The notes under the pieces: generated by a model
Told to the model about the DNA's origin: nothing
Database searches by the model: none
What the model saw: the letters and a program-made list of their open reading frames with translations, nothing else
NCBI GenBank assembly: GCA_963822295.1
Contig: CAWGHD010000002.1
Span: 310,001 to 374,000, forward strand
Direction: 5' to 3'
DNA from: VRUE01 sp963822295
Lineage (GTDB): Bacteria; Actinomycetota; Thermoleophilia; Solirubrobacterales; 70-9
Length of the DNA: 64,000 bases
Position numbers and translations under genes: made by a program
Part shown: piece by piece, positions 50,141 through 58,501 of the stretch
How positions within the stretch are numbered: the stretch's first letter is position 1
Layout of the letters: each line of letters opens with the position of its first letter

Positions 50141-50578
50141 CGCCCGGCCGCCTCTCGGCGGATCGTGCTGACCTGCTCGCGCAGCCAGGCTCGCGGCGGC
50201 CTCGCGGGAGCGGGCTTCGGCCTCGACGATCTTGCCCTCGGCCTCGCTGGCGCGGCGCTCGGCTTCCTTGACCCGTTTCTCGGCGGCCTCCGCGTGGGCC
50301 TCGATCTCGCCGAGGCGCTCCTCGGCCGCGGCGATCGCCTGCTCCTTCGACTCCCGCTCCCGCTTCAGGTCCTCCGCGAAGCTTTCGCGCACGGACTCGA
50401 GCGCCTCGGCGGTGTTCAGCCTCTCCTTTTCGAGATCGGCTTCCAGGGTGCGGATCTCGGCGGTCGCTCGCTTTTCGGCGGTCTCGGCGGATTCGGCGGC
50501 TTCATGGAGCCGGCGCTGTGCTTCTTCGATCCTCTCGCCGAGAGACTCCGACCCCAAATCTTCCCGCTCCTGGTTCAT
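50137..50578 (-). CDS. Coiled-coil protein, apparently fused to nadB by a frame change
   Basis: From ATG 50578, about 130 residues of nearly uninterrupted heptads rich in Glu, Ala, Arg and Lys (RIEEAQRRLHEAAESAETAEKR, ERLGEIEAHAEAAEKRVKEAERRASEAEGKI). In the sequence as given the frame runs on into nadB. One frame over from about 50185, it would instead end LREQVSTIRREAAGR and a TAG (50137-50139), which keeps the charged pattern and stops where NadB begins. A separate gene plus one extra base is therefore likelier than a real fusion. Function unknown. Confidence 0.6.
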
Positions 50579-50594
50579 TCGGCTTCCCAATCTA

Positions 50595-51539
50595 TTACGA
50601 GGTGGCGAGGACGTCGCGGTAGGCCTCGATCGTGCGCTCGGCCATTCGCGCCGAGGAGAGCGCCGCGGCCCGCTCCGCGCCCGCGACGCGGGGGTCGGGG
50701 GCGTCGAGGTGCGGGAGCGCCGCCCGCCTCCAATCGGCGAGGTCGAAGGGGGCGCAGTGGGCGCCGTCGATTCCCTCGAGCAGGAAGGGGGCGATGCCCA
50801 CCGGCGTCGAGAGGATCGGGACCTCGCAGGCGAGCGCCTCGATGCAGATCATCCCGAAGCCCTCGTAGTCGGAGGTGACCACGACCGCGTTCGCGGCGTT
50901 GATCCAGAGCCGCATCTCCTCGGGCTCGATCGAGCCGCCGAAGAGCAGCTCGGCGTCGCAGGCCGCGGCGAGCTGCTCGGCGCGGTCGGCCCGCTTCTCG
51001 GGGCGGGCGGGGTTGGCCGGGAAGAGCAGGTAGCGGCCGTCCGCCTCGAGGCCGAGCTGCTCCCGGGCCTGCGCCCGGGGCATCGGGCCGAAGCGGCCGA
51101 GGTCCGGGCCGCAGGGCAGGATCGCCGAGCCGTGGAGCAGCGGCAGGCCCGGCCGGCCGCTCTCCTCGAGGAAGAGGCCGCGGGAGACGACGGCGGCGAG
51201 GTCGATCCGGCGGATCAGCCGGCGCGAGAGCCGGCCGACCACGGGGTGGCGGACGTCGGTGCCGTGGAAGCTGACGATCAGCGGGCTGGCGCCGGCCAGC
51301 CGCGCGCACCAGCCGGGCAGGCCGTAGTGGGCGTGGACGAGGTCGAAGCCGCGGTCGGCGCGCAGCAGCCGGCGCAGGCGCCGGGTCGCGGGGATGTACT
51401 GGCGCGAGCCGGGCGGGAAGCCGAAGACCTCGACCTCGATGCCGCGGCGCTCGATCTGCTCGATCTGGTCGCGCACCCAGCGCCCGCGCTGCGGAGCGTC
51501 GGCGTCTGGCGTGAGGTTGGTGACGACGAGGACGCGCAT
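50595..51539 (-). CDS. Glycosyltransferase family 4 protein
   Basis: 314 residues from ATG 51539. GT-B fold: MRVLVVTNLTPDADAPQRGRWVRDQIEQIERRGIEVEVFGF at the N-terminus, HAHYGLPGWCARLAGASPLIVSFHGTDVRHP, LLFPANPARPEKRADRA in the linker, and the donor-site block NAVVVTSDYEGFGMICIEALACEVPILSTPVGIAPFLLEG with the E-x7-E motif. Sugar donor and acceptor are unknown. It is the first gene of a minus-strand run leading to the coiled-coil gene (17 bp). Confidence 0.92.
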   Translation of the reverse strand: MRVLVVTNLTPDADAPQRGRWVRDQIEQIERRGIEVEVFGFPPGSRQYIPATRRLRRLLRADRGFDLVHAHYGLPGWCARLAGASPLIVSFHGTDVRHPVVGRLSRRLIRRIDLAAVVSRGLFLEESGRPGLPLLHGSAILPCGPDLGRFGPMPRAQAREQLGLEADGRYLLFPANPARPEKRADRAEQLAAACDAELLFGGSIEPEEMRLWINAANAVVVTSDYEGFGMICIEALACEVPILSTPVGIAPFLLEGIDGAHCAPFDLADWRRAALPHLDAPDPRVAGAERAAALSSARMAERTIEAYRDVLATS

Positions 51540-51623
51540 CCGCTGAGCGTATCCGCGGCGGCTGCGGCACAAGGAGTGCTCGTATATCCAGGGAGCCGAT
51601 TCAAGTTTCCTCGGCGGCTACCG

Positions 51624-52190
51624 ATGCCAGGGCCCGTGATGATCGGGCGCGGCGATGGGCGAATGAGGCCGTTGGTCTCCACGGTTCTGGAGTGCCGGTG
51701 GACCGGGCTTGCTTACATCGCCGGCGCGGTGGTCTTCGTCTACGTCGCCCTGAGCACGGAATCGCTCGCCAAAGCGCTGTTCCCGCTGGCGGTTTGGGGC
51801 GTCGGCTTCGGGTTTTTCATGTACCGCCTGGTGATCCGCAAGAACGTCGACGCCGCCCTCGAGGAACCGTCGCCGCCTCCGCCCATCGTGGATCGCGAGA
51901 CCAGGGTCGCGACCGCCCGCCGTGTGGCCCGAGAACTGCTGCTCACCTGTGGCGGCTTGGCGCTCCTTACCCTGATCGCCGCGCGACCGGCATATGCGGG
52001 CGGAGCGTTGCTCGGCATGGGCGCGGCCCTGATCGCGATCAGTCGCCGGGTGGAGGGCTGGCAGGCCGCGACCTCGTCGGTCCTCTGGCGAGAGCCGCGA
52101 TACAGGTGGCGCCGTGCCGAGGACGGGTCATTCGGTGGAGGGAACCTCGATCGCCGCGACTTCTACGTCGAGTCGGCTCCTAACCATTGA
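51624..52190 (+). CDS. Membrane protein of unknown function
   Basis: 188 residues from ATG 51624; ATG 51663 is an equally plausible start. Two helix pairs can be seen: WTGLAYIAGAVVFVYVALS / ALFPLAVWGVGFGFFMYRLV, then LLLTCGGLALLTLIAA / GGALLGMGAALIAISRR, separated by a charged, Pro-rich cytoplasmic loop. The C-terminal tail is polar. No family recognised. It is divergent from the glycosyltransferase gene. Confidence 0.6.
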   Translation: MPGPVMIGRGDGRMRPLVSTVLECRWTGLAYIAGAVVFVYVALSTESLAKALFPLAVWGVGFGFFMYRLVIRKNVDAALEEPSPPPPIVDRETRVATARRVARELLLTCGGLALLTLIAARPAYAGGALLGMGAALIAISRRVEGWQAATSSVLWREPRYRWRRAEDGSFGGGNLDRRDFYVESAPNH

Positions 52191-52243
52191 GCCACGCCTC
52201 GCACTGAGCGTGTCGGCTCAGGCCGGCGAGCGGCTAGTGCGCC

Positions 52244-52284
52244 GTTGGGGACCAACCCCCGGGCGATAGGCCTCTCGGAGGCCT
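52244..52284 (+). ncRNA. Hairpin-rich leader upstream of the pilin gene
   Basis: Two tight stems lie about 110-150 nt upstream of the pilin: GTTGG-GGA-CCAAC (52244-52256) and AGGCCTC-TCG-GAGGCCT (52268-52284). The 200-bp gap (52191-52392) has no gene and is otherwise GC-rich. The sequence does not fit the c-di-GMP-I riboswitch core that often precedes pilin genes. It could be a structured leader or a terminator for the upstream gene. Confidence 0.35.
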
Positions 52285-52392
52285 TCGTGTCGCGGTTCGC
52301 CACAGAGCGGTCGCCGAATCGGCGCATCCGTGTCTGGATCGGCGCGGCGGCGGCCGCCAGCGTGGGCCGAAACCACGACTGAGGAGGTTTCG

Positions 52393-52638
52393 ATGCTCTA
52401 CACGCTGATGGGGTTCGTGCACGCCGCGGTGCTCGAGCGGGTGCGGACGATCCGGGCGCTGGCGGGCGAGCGCGGCCAGGGGACCGTCGAGTACGTCGGC
52501 CTGATCCTGCTGGTCTCGCTGCTGATGGTCGGGATGGTCGCCGCGATGAAAGGTTTCAACGGCAAACAGGGGACCGAGCTGGCCGGCCTGATCGTCGACA
52601 AGATCAAGGAGGCCGTCGACAAAGTCGCTTTCAAATGA
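52393..52638 (+). CDS. Flp-type pilin-like protein
   Basis: 81 residues from ATG 52393, GAGGAGG 6 nt upstream. The motif ERGQGTVEYVGLILLVSLLMVGMVAAM has the Flp/type IVb pattern, Gly then Q-G-T-V-E-Y and a hydrophobic helix, so a prepilin peptidase should cleave after the Gly in GERG. The leader is unusually long (about 28 residues). No tad/flp assembly genes are present in the window, so the secretion machinery must be elsewhere. Confidence 0.78.
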   Translation: MLYTLMGFVHAAVLERVRTIRALAGERGQGTVEYVGLILLVSLLMVGMVAAMKGFNGKQGTELAGLIVDKIKEAVDKVAFK

Positions 52639-52653
52639 ACGTAGACTCGCCCG

Positions 52654-53379
52654 ATGCCCGACTCACGCAGCTATGACCGCGCTCCGGCCGACATCCGGCC
52701 GGTCACGATCGAGCCCGAATTCGTCGCCACGGCCGACGGCTCGGCGCTGATCTCGATCGGCACGACGAGGGTGATCTGCACCGCCTCGGTCAGCGACCAG
52801 GTGCCGCGCTGGATGCAGGGCCGGGGCAAGGGGTGGGTGACCGCCGAGTACTCGATGCTCCCCGCCTCGACCGGGGATCGCAAGGCGCGCGACATCTCGC
52901 GCGGCAAGCAGGACGGGCGCGGGGTTGAGATCCAGCGCCTGATCGGGCGCTCGCTGCGGGTCGTCGTCGACTTCGGCCGGCTCGGCGAACGCAGCGTCTA
53001 CGTGGACTGCGACGTGCTCCAGGCCGACGGAGGCACCCGCTGCGCGGCGATCACCGGCGGCTACGTGGCCCTGCGGCTTGCCCTTCAGAAGCTGGTCGAC
53101 TCGAAGGAGATCGAGGCGATGCCGCTCAACGGCTCGGTCGCGGCGGTCAGCGTCGGCATGGTCGACGGCCGGGCGCTCTGCGACCTCGACTACTCCGAGG
53201 ACTCGACCGCGGAGGTCGACGCGAACGTGGTGATGACCGGCGACGGCGGCCTGGTCGAGGTGCAGGCGACGGCGGAGCGGACGCCGCTCTCTCGCGCCTC
53301 CCTCGACGAGCTGCTCGGCCTCGCCGAGGGCGGCATCGACCGACTGAGGCAGGTGCAGGAGCAGGTAGCGGGAGCTTGA
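52654..53379 (+). CDS. rph: Ribonuclease PH
   Basis: 241 residues. SYDRAPADIRPVTIEPEFVATADGSALISIGTTRVICTASV is the N-terminal block. GWVTAEYSMLPASTGDRKARD and RGVEIQRLIGRSLRVVVDF, with the Arg residues binding phosphate, and CDVLQADGGTRCAAITGGYVAL complete the fold. It trims tRNA 3' ends phosphorolytically. The stop overlaps the rdgB TTG start (TTGA), the common rph-rdgB pairing. Confidence 0.97.
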   Translation: MPDSRSYDRAPADIRPVTIEPEFVATADGSALISIGTTRVICTASVSDQVPRWMQGRGKGWVTAEYSMLPASTGDRKARDISRGKQDGRGVEIQRLIGRSLRVVVDFGRLGERSVYVDCDVLQADGGTRCAAITGGYVALRLALQKLVDSKEIEAMPLNGSVAAVSVGMVDGRALCDLDYSEDSTAEVDANVVMTGDGGLVEVQATAERTPLSRASLDELLGLAEGGIDRLRQVQEQVAGA

Positions 53380-53969
53380 TCTTCGCCACCGGCAACAGGC
53401 ACAAGCTGCGCGAGCTGCGCGAGCTGCTGCCCGGGGTCGAGCTGGAGGCGCTGCCCGAGGACGTCGTGCTGCCCCCCGAGGACGGCGAGTCGTTCGCCGA
53501 GATCGCGCTCGACAAGGCGCGGGTCGTGCACGAGGCGACCGGGCAGGCCGTCGTCGCCGACGACTCCGGGATCGGCGCGGTCGGCCTCGGCGGGGGGCCG
53601 GGGATCCACTCGGCCCGCTACGGCGGCGAGGGCGCGAGCGACGAGGAGAACCTCGACAAGCTGCTGCGCGAGGTGGCGGCGGCCGGGGACGAGCGTCGCG
53701 CCTTCTACACCTGCGCCCTGGCGCTGATCGAGGAGGACGGCAGCGAGCACGTCTTCGAAGCGCGCTGGGACGGGCACCTGATCGAGGAGCCCCGGGGAGA
53801 GGGCGGGTTCGGCTACGACCCGGCCTTCGTCTCCGAGGGCCAGGCGGACGGCCGCACCGCGTCGGAGCTCAGCGACGCCGAGAAGAACGAGGCCAGCCAC
53901 CGCGGCCGCGCGGCGCGGATGCTGGCCGCGCACCTGGCGGGCGAGGGCGCGGCCCGCGCGGGACGATGA
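53376..53969 (+). CDS. rdgB: XTP/dITP diphosphatase (RdgB/HAM1)
   Basis: 197 residues from TTG 53376. FATGNRHKLRELRELL is the family opening (T-G-N-x-x-K), ADDSGIGAVGLGGGPGIHSARYGG is the catalytic and base-recognition block, and GEGGFGYDPAFV plus SHRGRAARML close it. It removes ITP/XTP from the nucleotide pool. Start and stop overlap rph and the CDF gene respectively, forming a tight three-gene unit. Confidence 0.96.
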   Translation: MIFATGNRHKLRELRELLPGVELEALPEDVVLPPEDGESFAEIALDKARVVHEATGQAVVADDSGIGAVGLGGGPGIHSARYGGEGASDEENLDKLLREVAAAGDERRAFYTCALALIEEDGSEHVFEARWDGHLIEEPRGEGGFGYDPAFVSEGQADGRTASELSDAEKNEASHRGRAARMLAAHLAGEGAARAGR

Positions 53970-54877
53970 TTCGCACCAAGAGCGGCGCCGCGGCGCTCTC
54001 GATCGTCTCCAACTCCTTCCTGATCGCGATCAAGCTGGCCGCCGGCGCGATCACCGGCTCGATCGCGATCCTGACCGAGGCGATCCACTCGCTGATCGAC
54101 CTCGTCGCCTCGGTCGTCGCCTTCGTCTCGGTGCGCAAAGCCGACGAGCCGGCCGACGCCGACCATCCATACGGGCACCAGAAGGTCGAAAGCCTGGCCG
54201 CCGCGATCGAGGGGATGCTGATCCTGGTCGGCGCCGGGGTGATCGTCTTCGAGGCGACCCGCCGCCTGGCGATCGGCGCCGAGGTCGACGAGCTAGGCAT
54301 CGGCATCGCCGTGATGGGCTTCTCGGTCGTCGCCAACCTCATCGTCTCGGGCGTCCTCTCCCATCAGGCGAAGGCCCATGAATCCCCGGCCCTCGAGGGG
54401 GACGCCGCCCACCTGCGGGCCGACGCGCTCACCTCCGCGGGGGTGCTCGTCGGATTGCTGCTGGTCGAGCTGACCGGGATCGTCGCCTTCGACTCGATCA
54501 CGGCGCTGATCGTCGCGGCGGCGATCGTCGTCGCCGGCGTGCGGATCCTGCGACGCTCCTCCGGCGTGCTCGTCGACGAAGCGCTCCCCGACGAGGAGAT
54601 GGACCGGATCGAGACCGCGATCGCCAAGGCGCGAACCGAGGAGGTCGCCGGGTACCACAAGCTGCGGGCGCGCCGGGCCGGCGCCCATCGCTACATCGAC
54701 CTCCACGTCCAGTACCGCTCGGGAACCAGCCTCGAGCGGGCCCACGAGCTCGCCCACCTGATGCGCGCCTCGATCGAGGCCGCGATGCCCGGGGCGGAGG
54801 TCCTGATCCACGCCGAGCCCGAGACCTCACTGCGCGACCCGAGCCGCGCCCGCTCCGGGCCGTTCAGGGCCGGCTAG
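53966..54877 (+). CDS. Cation diffusion facilitator family transporter
   Basis: 303 residues, ATG 53966 overlapping the rdgB TGA. Six helices in the usual 2+2+2 pattern, then a cytoplasmic domain (about 210-290) with KLRARRAGAHRYIDLHVQYRSGTSLERAHELAHLM. Metal-site motifs are HSLID in TM2 and HLRAD in TM5, and DADHPYGHQKVESLAAAIEG is the conserved loop. It exports Zn2+, Fe2+ or Mn2+ by proton antiport; HxxxD in TM2 and TM5 favours Zn/Fe-type CDFs but does not settle it. Confidence 0.94.
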   Translation: MIRTKSGAAALSIVSNSFLIAIKLAAGAITGSIAILTEAIHSLIDLVASVVAFVSVRKADEPADADHPYGHQKVESLAAAIEGMLILVGAGVIVFEATRRLAIGAEVDELGIGIAVMGFSVVANLIVSGVLSHQAKAHESPALEGDAAHLRADALTSAGVLVGLLLVELTGIVAFDSITALIVAAAIVVAGVRILRRSSGVLVDEALPDEEMDRIETAIAKARTEEVAGYHKLRARRAGAHRYIDLHVQYRSGTSLERAHELAHLMRASIEAAMPGAEVLIHAEPETSLRDPSRARSGPFRAG

Positions 54878-54883
54878 ACCTGC

Positions 54884-55066
54884 TCAGGGGGAGGGCAGGA
54901 GATTCACCGCGGCGGCGAGGCCGACGGCGCTGACGGTGATCGTGTAGCCGGTGTAACCGCTGATCGCGAAGAGGACCGCGGCGATCGCGCAGACTCCGAC
55001 GACGACGATCCATGAGACTCGGGCGATCGACACGAACGGTATTTTGGCTGATCCGATGGTCGACAC
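54884..55066 (-). CDS. Possible small membrane protein
   Basis: 60 residues, with the start overlapping the roadblock-like gene by 11 bp head-to-head; an internal GTG near 55033 may be the true start. Two hydrophobic segments, WIVVVGVCAIAAVLFAISG and YTITVSAVGLAAAVNLL, support a two-helix protein. Composition is the only evidence. Confidence 0.35.
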   Translation of the reverse strand: MSTIGSAKIPFVSIARVSWIVVVGVCAIAAVLFAISGYTGYTITVSAVGLAAAVNLLPSP

Positions 55067-55442
55067 GGCGAAACCAGGGGGCGCGGCTTCCGAGGAGGGA
55101 GCCGAACGGGCGCTCGCCTACCTGACCGAGATGTCCCCCGACCTGCGCGGGGCCGCGATCCTCGACGCCGCGGGGTCCGTTCTCGCGGCCAGCGATCGCG
55201 CCGAGCGCTGGGGCGAGGACGCGGCGGCGCTGCTCGGCGCCGCCGACCGCGCCGGCGAGGAGCCGGTCGAGCAGGTTCATATCGCGACCGAGCAGGGCGA
55301 GGTCTTCGCGATCCGTCACGCCGGCCTCGTCGCGATCGCGGTCACCGAGCGCTTCGCCCTCGCCTCGCTGCTCTTCTTCGACATGCGCTCGATCCTGCGC
55401 GACCTCGCCGCGCCCCAGGCCCGCGCGGAGGCGCCGGCATGA
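55056..55442 (+). CDS. Roadblock/LC7-like protein
   Basis: 128 residues from ATG 55056. The core (about 18-110) reads ALAYLTEMSPDLRGAAILDAAGSVLAASD ... VHIATEQGEVFAIRHAGLVAIAVTERFALASLLFFDMRSILRDL, the alternating helix-strand layout of roadblock/LC7 domains that regulate small GTPases. No GTPase gene is adjacent. The stop overlaps the next gene (ATGA), starting a tightly packed run to pmbA. Confidence 0.55.
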   Translation: MVDTAKPGGAASEEGAERALAYLTEMSPDLRGAAILDAAGSVLAASDRAERWGEDAAALLGAADRAGEEPVEQVHIATEQGEVFAIRHAGLVAIAVTERFALASLLFFDMRSILRDLAAPQARAEAPA

Positions 55443-55666
55443 CCCCGCCCAAGCCACACCGCGTCCTGCTCGACCGCGTCTCCGGCTACGCCGACGAGGC
55501 GGCCGCCTACATGCGCAGGCGGCGGGTCTCGCGCCGGCCCTTCGCGCGCCTCTATTACCCGGGCGGCCGCGCCGGCGACCACGCCGCCGACTCGGATGTC
55601 GGCGGCGAGCTCTTCGTCGCCGCGGGGCGCCTGATCGAGGTCGCCGGCAAGAAGCCCCGGTCGTGA
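55439..55666 (+). CDS. Small basic protein of unknown function
   Basis: 75 residues. Basic and Arg-rich in the middle (YMRRRRVSRRPFARLYYPGG), with no membrane helix. It overlaps both the roadblock-like gene and tldD by 4 nt, which argues it is translated. No family recognised. Confidence 0.5.
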   Translation: MTPPKPHRVLLDRVSGYADEAAAYMRRRRVSRRPFARLYYPGGRAGDHAADSDVGGELFVAAGRLIEVAGKKPRS

Positions 55667-57054
55667 GGCCCTCCTCGCTGATACCCGCTGACGTCGCCGA
55701 GCGCGTCCTGGCTGCCGCGCTCGCCTCCGGCGGTGAGTTCGCCGAGGTCTTCGCCGAACGGCGTTCGGGCTTCGGCATGAGCATCGACGAGTCGCGGGTC
55801 GAATCGGTCCAGTCGGGCTACGAGGAGGGCGCCGGCGTCCGCGTGGTCGGCGGCGGCACCACCTACTTCGCCCATGTCGACGGCCTCGACCCGGCGGACC
55901 TCGAGCGGGCCGCCTCCGAGGCGGCCTCGGCGCTGCGCGGCGAGCGCGCCGAGCCGCGGGCGCTGGAGGCCGTCGAGACCAGCCCGCACCCGATCGAGAT
56001 GCCTCCGGCCGAGGTCCCCACCGAGCGCAAGGCGGAGCTGCTGCGCGAGCTCGACGAGCGCGGTCGCGCCGTCGGAGCCGAGGTCGCCCAGGTCCTCGCC
56101 TCCTACTCGGAGGCCCACCGCGAGGTCGCCGTCGCCAACTCCGAGGGGCTCTTCAGCGGCGACGACCGCACCCGCACGCGGATCGGCGTCCAGGCCGTGG
56201 CGCGCCGCGGCGACACGGTCGAGACGGGCCACGAGACGCACGGCGGCCACCGGGGCTTCGAGCTGCTCGAAGACGACCCCGGCCGGTTCGCCGAGGAAGC
56301 CGCGCAGGCGGCGCTGACGCTGCTTGACGCGGGCCCCGCGCCCGCCGGCACGTTGCCGGTCGTCGTCGGCGGCGGCTTCGGCGGCGTCCTCTTCCACGAG
56401 ATGACCGGCCACGGCCTCGAGGCCGACCACATCCAGAAGGGGGCGAGCGTCTACGCCGGCAAGCTCGGTGAGCAGGTGGCAAAGCCGCTGCTCACCGCCT
56501 ACGACGACGGGCGGATGCCGAACGAGTGGGGGAGCGACGCGATCGACGACGAGGGGACGCCGACCCAGCGCACCACGCTGGTCGAGGACGGCCGCCTGGT
56601 CGCCTTTCTCTACGACCGCCTGCGGGCCGGCCAGGACGGCGTCGCCTCGACCGGCAACGGGCGCCGACAGAGCTTCCGGCACCTGCCGCTGCCGCGCATG
56701 ACGAACACCTACATCGCACCCGGGGAGGGCACGCCCGAGGAGGTCATCGCCGAGGTCGGGAAGGGCTTCTATGCGAAGTCCTTCGGCGGCGGGCAGGTCG
56801 ACCCGGCGACCGGGGACTTCGTCTTCGGCGTCTCCGAGGGGTACCTGATCGAGGACGGCAGGGTGACGCGGCCGTGCCGGGGGGCGACGCTGATCGGCAA
56901 CTGCCTGCAGGCGCTGGCGGCGATCGACGCCGTCGCCGGCGACTTCGAGATGAAGACCGGGATCTGCGGCAAGGGCGGGCAGAGCGTCCCGGTCGGCACG
57001 GGCCAGGGCCACGTCCGGATCGCCGAGATGACCGTCGGGGGGACCGAGGTTTGA
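55663..57054 (+). CDS. tldD: TldD metalloprotease subunit
   Basis: 463 residues from GTG 55663. The zinc motif HEMTGH (H-E-x3-H) lies in GGGFGGVLFHEMTGHGLEADHIQKG. Family blocks SVYAGKLGEQVAKPLLTAYDDG, STGNGRRQSFRHLPLPRMTNTYIAPG and a C-terminal RGATLIGNCLQALAAIDAVAGDFEMKTGICGKGGQSVPVG are present. With TldE/PmbA it forms a heterodimeric protease that unfolds and cleaves peptides in modified-peptide maturation. The pmbA start overlaps its stop. Confidence 0.96.
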   Translation: MRPSSLIPADVAERVLAAALASGGEFAEVFAERRSGFGMSIDESRVESVQSGYEEGAGVRVVGGGTTYFAHVDGLDPADLERAASEAASALRGERAEPRALEAVETSPHPIEMPPAEVPTERKAELLRELDERGRAVGAEVAQVLASYSEAHREVAVANSEGLFSGDDRTRTRIGVQAVARRGDTVETGHETHGGHRGFELLEDDPGRFAEEAAQAALTLLDAGPAPAGTLPVVVGGGFGGVLFHEMTGHGLEADHIQKGASVYAGKLGEQVAKPLLTAYDDGRMPNEWGSDAIDDEGTPTQRTTLVEDGRLVAFLYDRLRAGQDGVASTGNGRRQSFRHLPLPRMTNTYIAPGEGTPEEVIAEVGKGFYAKSFGGGQVDPATGDFVFGVSEGYLIEDGRVTRPCRGATLIGNCLQALAAIDAVAGDFEMKTGICGKGGQSVPVGTGQGHVRIAEMTVGGTEV

Positions 57055-58397
57055 TCGAGCTGGCCGAGAGCGCCGTCGAGGCGGCGACCGCCGCCGGCGC
57101 CTCCGACGCCGAGGCCTACGCGACCGAGGCCGGCGAGCGCGAGGTCCGCGTTCACGGCGGCGAGGTCGAGAGCCTGACCGCGGCCACCCAGCGCGGGCTC
57201 GGCGTGCGCGCCTGGATCGGCCGGCGCGTCGGCTACGCCTTCGGCACCGACCTCGGCCGGGAGGGGATCGAGGAGATCGCCGCCCGTGCCGCCGAGGCGG
57301 CCAGGGCCGCCGACGAGGACGAGTTCGCGGGCCCGCCGTCGCCCGGCGGCGAGCCGCCGCCGATGGATCTCAGCGACCCCTCGATCGCGAGCTGGACCCC
57401 GGCCCAGGTTGCCGAGCTGGCGCTGAGCGTCGAGCGCGCCGCGATCGCCTCCGACCCGCGCGTGACCGGCGTCGAGCAGGCCGTCTACGCGGGCAGCTCC
57501 GACCGGGTCGCGATCGCCTCCTCGACCGGCATCGCCGGCGAGTTCGAGGCCTCCAGCTGCTACGCCTACACCCAGGTCCTCGCCGAGGGCGAGGGCGGCG
57601 CGGTGGAGACCGGCCTCGGCTTCGACCTCGCCCGCGGCCCCGCCGGCCTCGACCCCGACGCGGTCGGCCGCGAGGCCGCCGAGCGGGCGACATCGATGAT
57701 CGGCGCCGGCAAGCCCGACTCGCGCTCCTGCCGGGTCGTGCTCGACCCGACCGTCGCCGCCAGCTTCGTCGGCCTGATCGGCGAGGTGCTCGGGGCCGAC
57801 GCCGTGCAGCGCGGTCGCTCGCCCTTCGCTGAGCGGATCGGCGACGAGGTCGCCGGCGAGGCCCTGGTCCTCCACGACGACGGGCTCGACCCCGAGGGGC
57901 CGGCCTCCTCGCCGTTCGACGACGAGGGCGTCGGCCGCGCCCGCACGGCGCTGATCGAGGGAGGCACGCTGAGGACCTATCTCTTCGACACCTACACGGC
58001 GCGCCGCGGCGGCGTCTCCTCGACCGGCAACGCCGGCCGCCCCGGCTACCGCGGGCTGCCGCACGTCTCGGCCTCCAACCTGGTCGTCGCCAGCGGGGCG
58101 CTCGGCTTCGAGGGGCTGCTCGGCGAGGCGGGGGAGGGGGTCTACGTCACCGACGTCGCCGGGCTTCACTCCGGCGTCAACCCGGTCAGCGGCGTCTTCT
58201 CCGTCGGCGCGTCGGGGCGCGCGATCCGCGGCGGGGAGCTGGCCGAGCCGGTGCGCGAGTTCACGATCGCCAGCGATCTCGTCTCGATGCTGCGGGCCGT
58301 TCTGGCCGCCGGCTCGGAGCCGCGCTGGGTCCCGTTCGGGGGCTCGGTCAGGACGCCGCCGCTGCTGATCGGCGAGATGACCGTCGCCGGCGCCTGA
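57051..58397 (+). CDS. pmbA: TldE/PmbA protease partner subunit
   Basis: 448 residues from TTG 57051 (TTGA overlap with tldD). ELAESAVEAATAAGASDAEAYATEAGEREVRVHGGEVESL is the PmbA opening. C-terminal blocks RRGGVSSTGNAGRPGYRGLPHVSASNLVVASG, GVYVTDVAGLHSGVNPVSGVFSVGASG and PPLLIGEMTVAG match the family. PmbA lacks the zinc motif, as expected. Whether a ribosomally made peptide is the client is unknown; no RiPP precursor is seen nearby. Confidence 0.95.
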   Translation: MIELAESAVEAATAAGASDAEAYATEAGEREVRVHGGEVESLTAATQRGLGVRAWIGRRVGYAFGTDLGREGIEEIAARAAEAARAADEDEFAGPPSPGGEPPPMDLSDPSIASWTPAQVAELALSVERAAIASDPRVTGVEQAVYAGSSDRVAIASSTGIAGEFEASSCYAYTQVLAEGEGGAVETGLGFDLARGPAGLDPDAVGREAAERATSMIGAGKPDSRSCRVVLDPTVAASFVGLIGEVLGADAVQRGRSPFAERIGDEVAGEALVLHDDGLDPEGPASSPFDDEGVGRARTALIEGGTLRTYLFDTYTARRGGVSSTGNAGRPGYRGLPHVSASNLVVASGALGFEGLLGEAGEGVYVTDVAGLHSGVNPVSGVFSVGASGRAIRGGELAEPVREFTIASDLVSMLRAVLAAGSEPRWVPFGGSVRTPPLLIGEMTVAGA

Positions 58398-58501
58398 GGC
58401 CTCGCGGTCGCCGCCGGCCATGCCTGGGCGTGGTTACGCCGTGCCCACTGTTAGATTGCGGCCGACTTTCAACCACCGATGGACACAAGGGAGCGTCGAA
58501 C

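Noticed and set aside
52191..52392. c-di-GMP-I (GEMM) riboswitch
   Set aside because: The conserved GCACAGGGCAAACC and GGACGCAAAGCC segments are missing.
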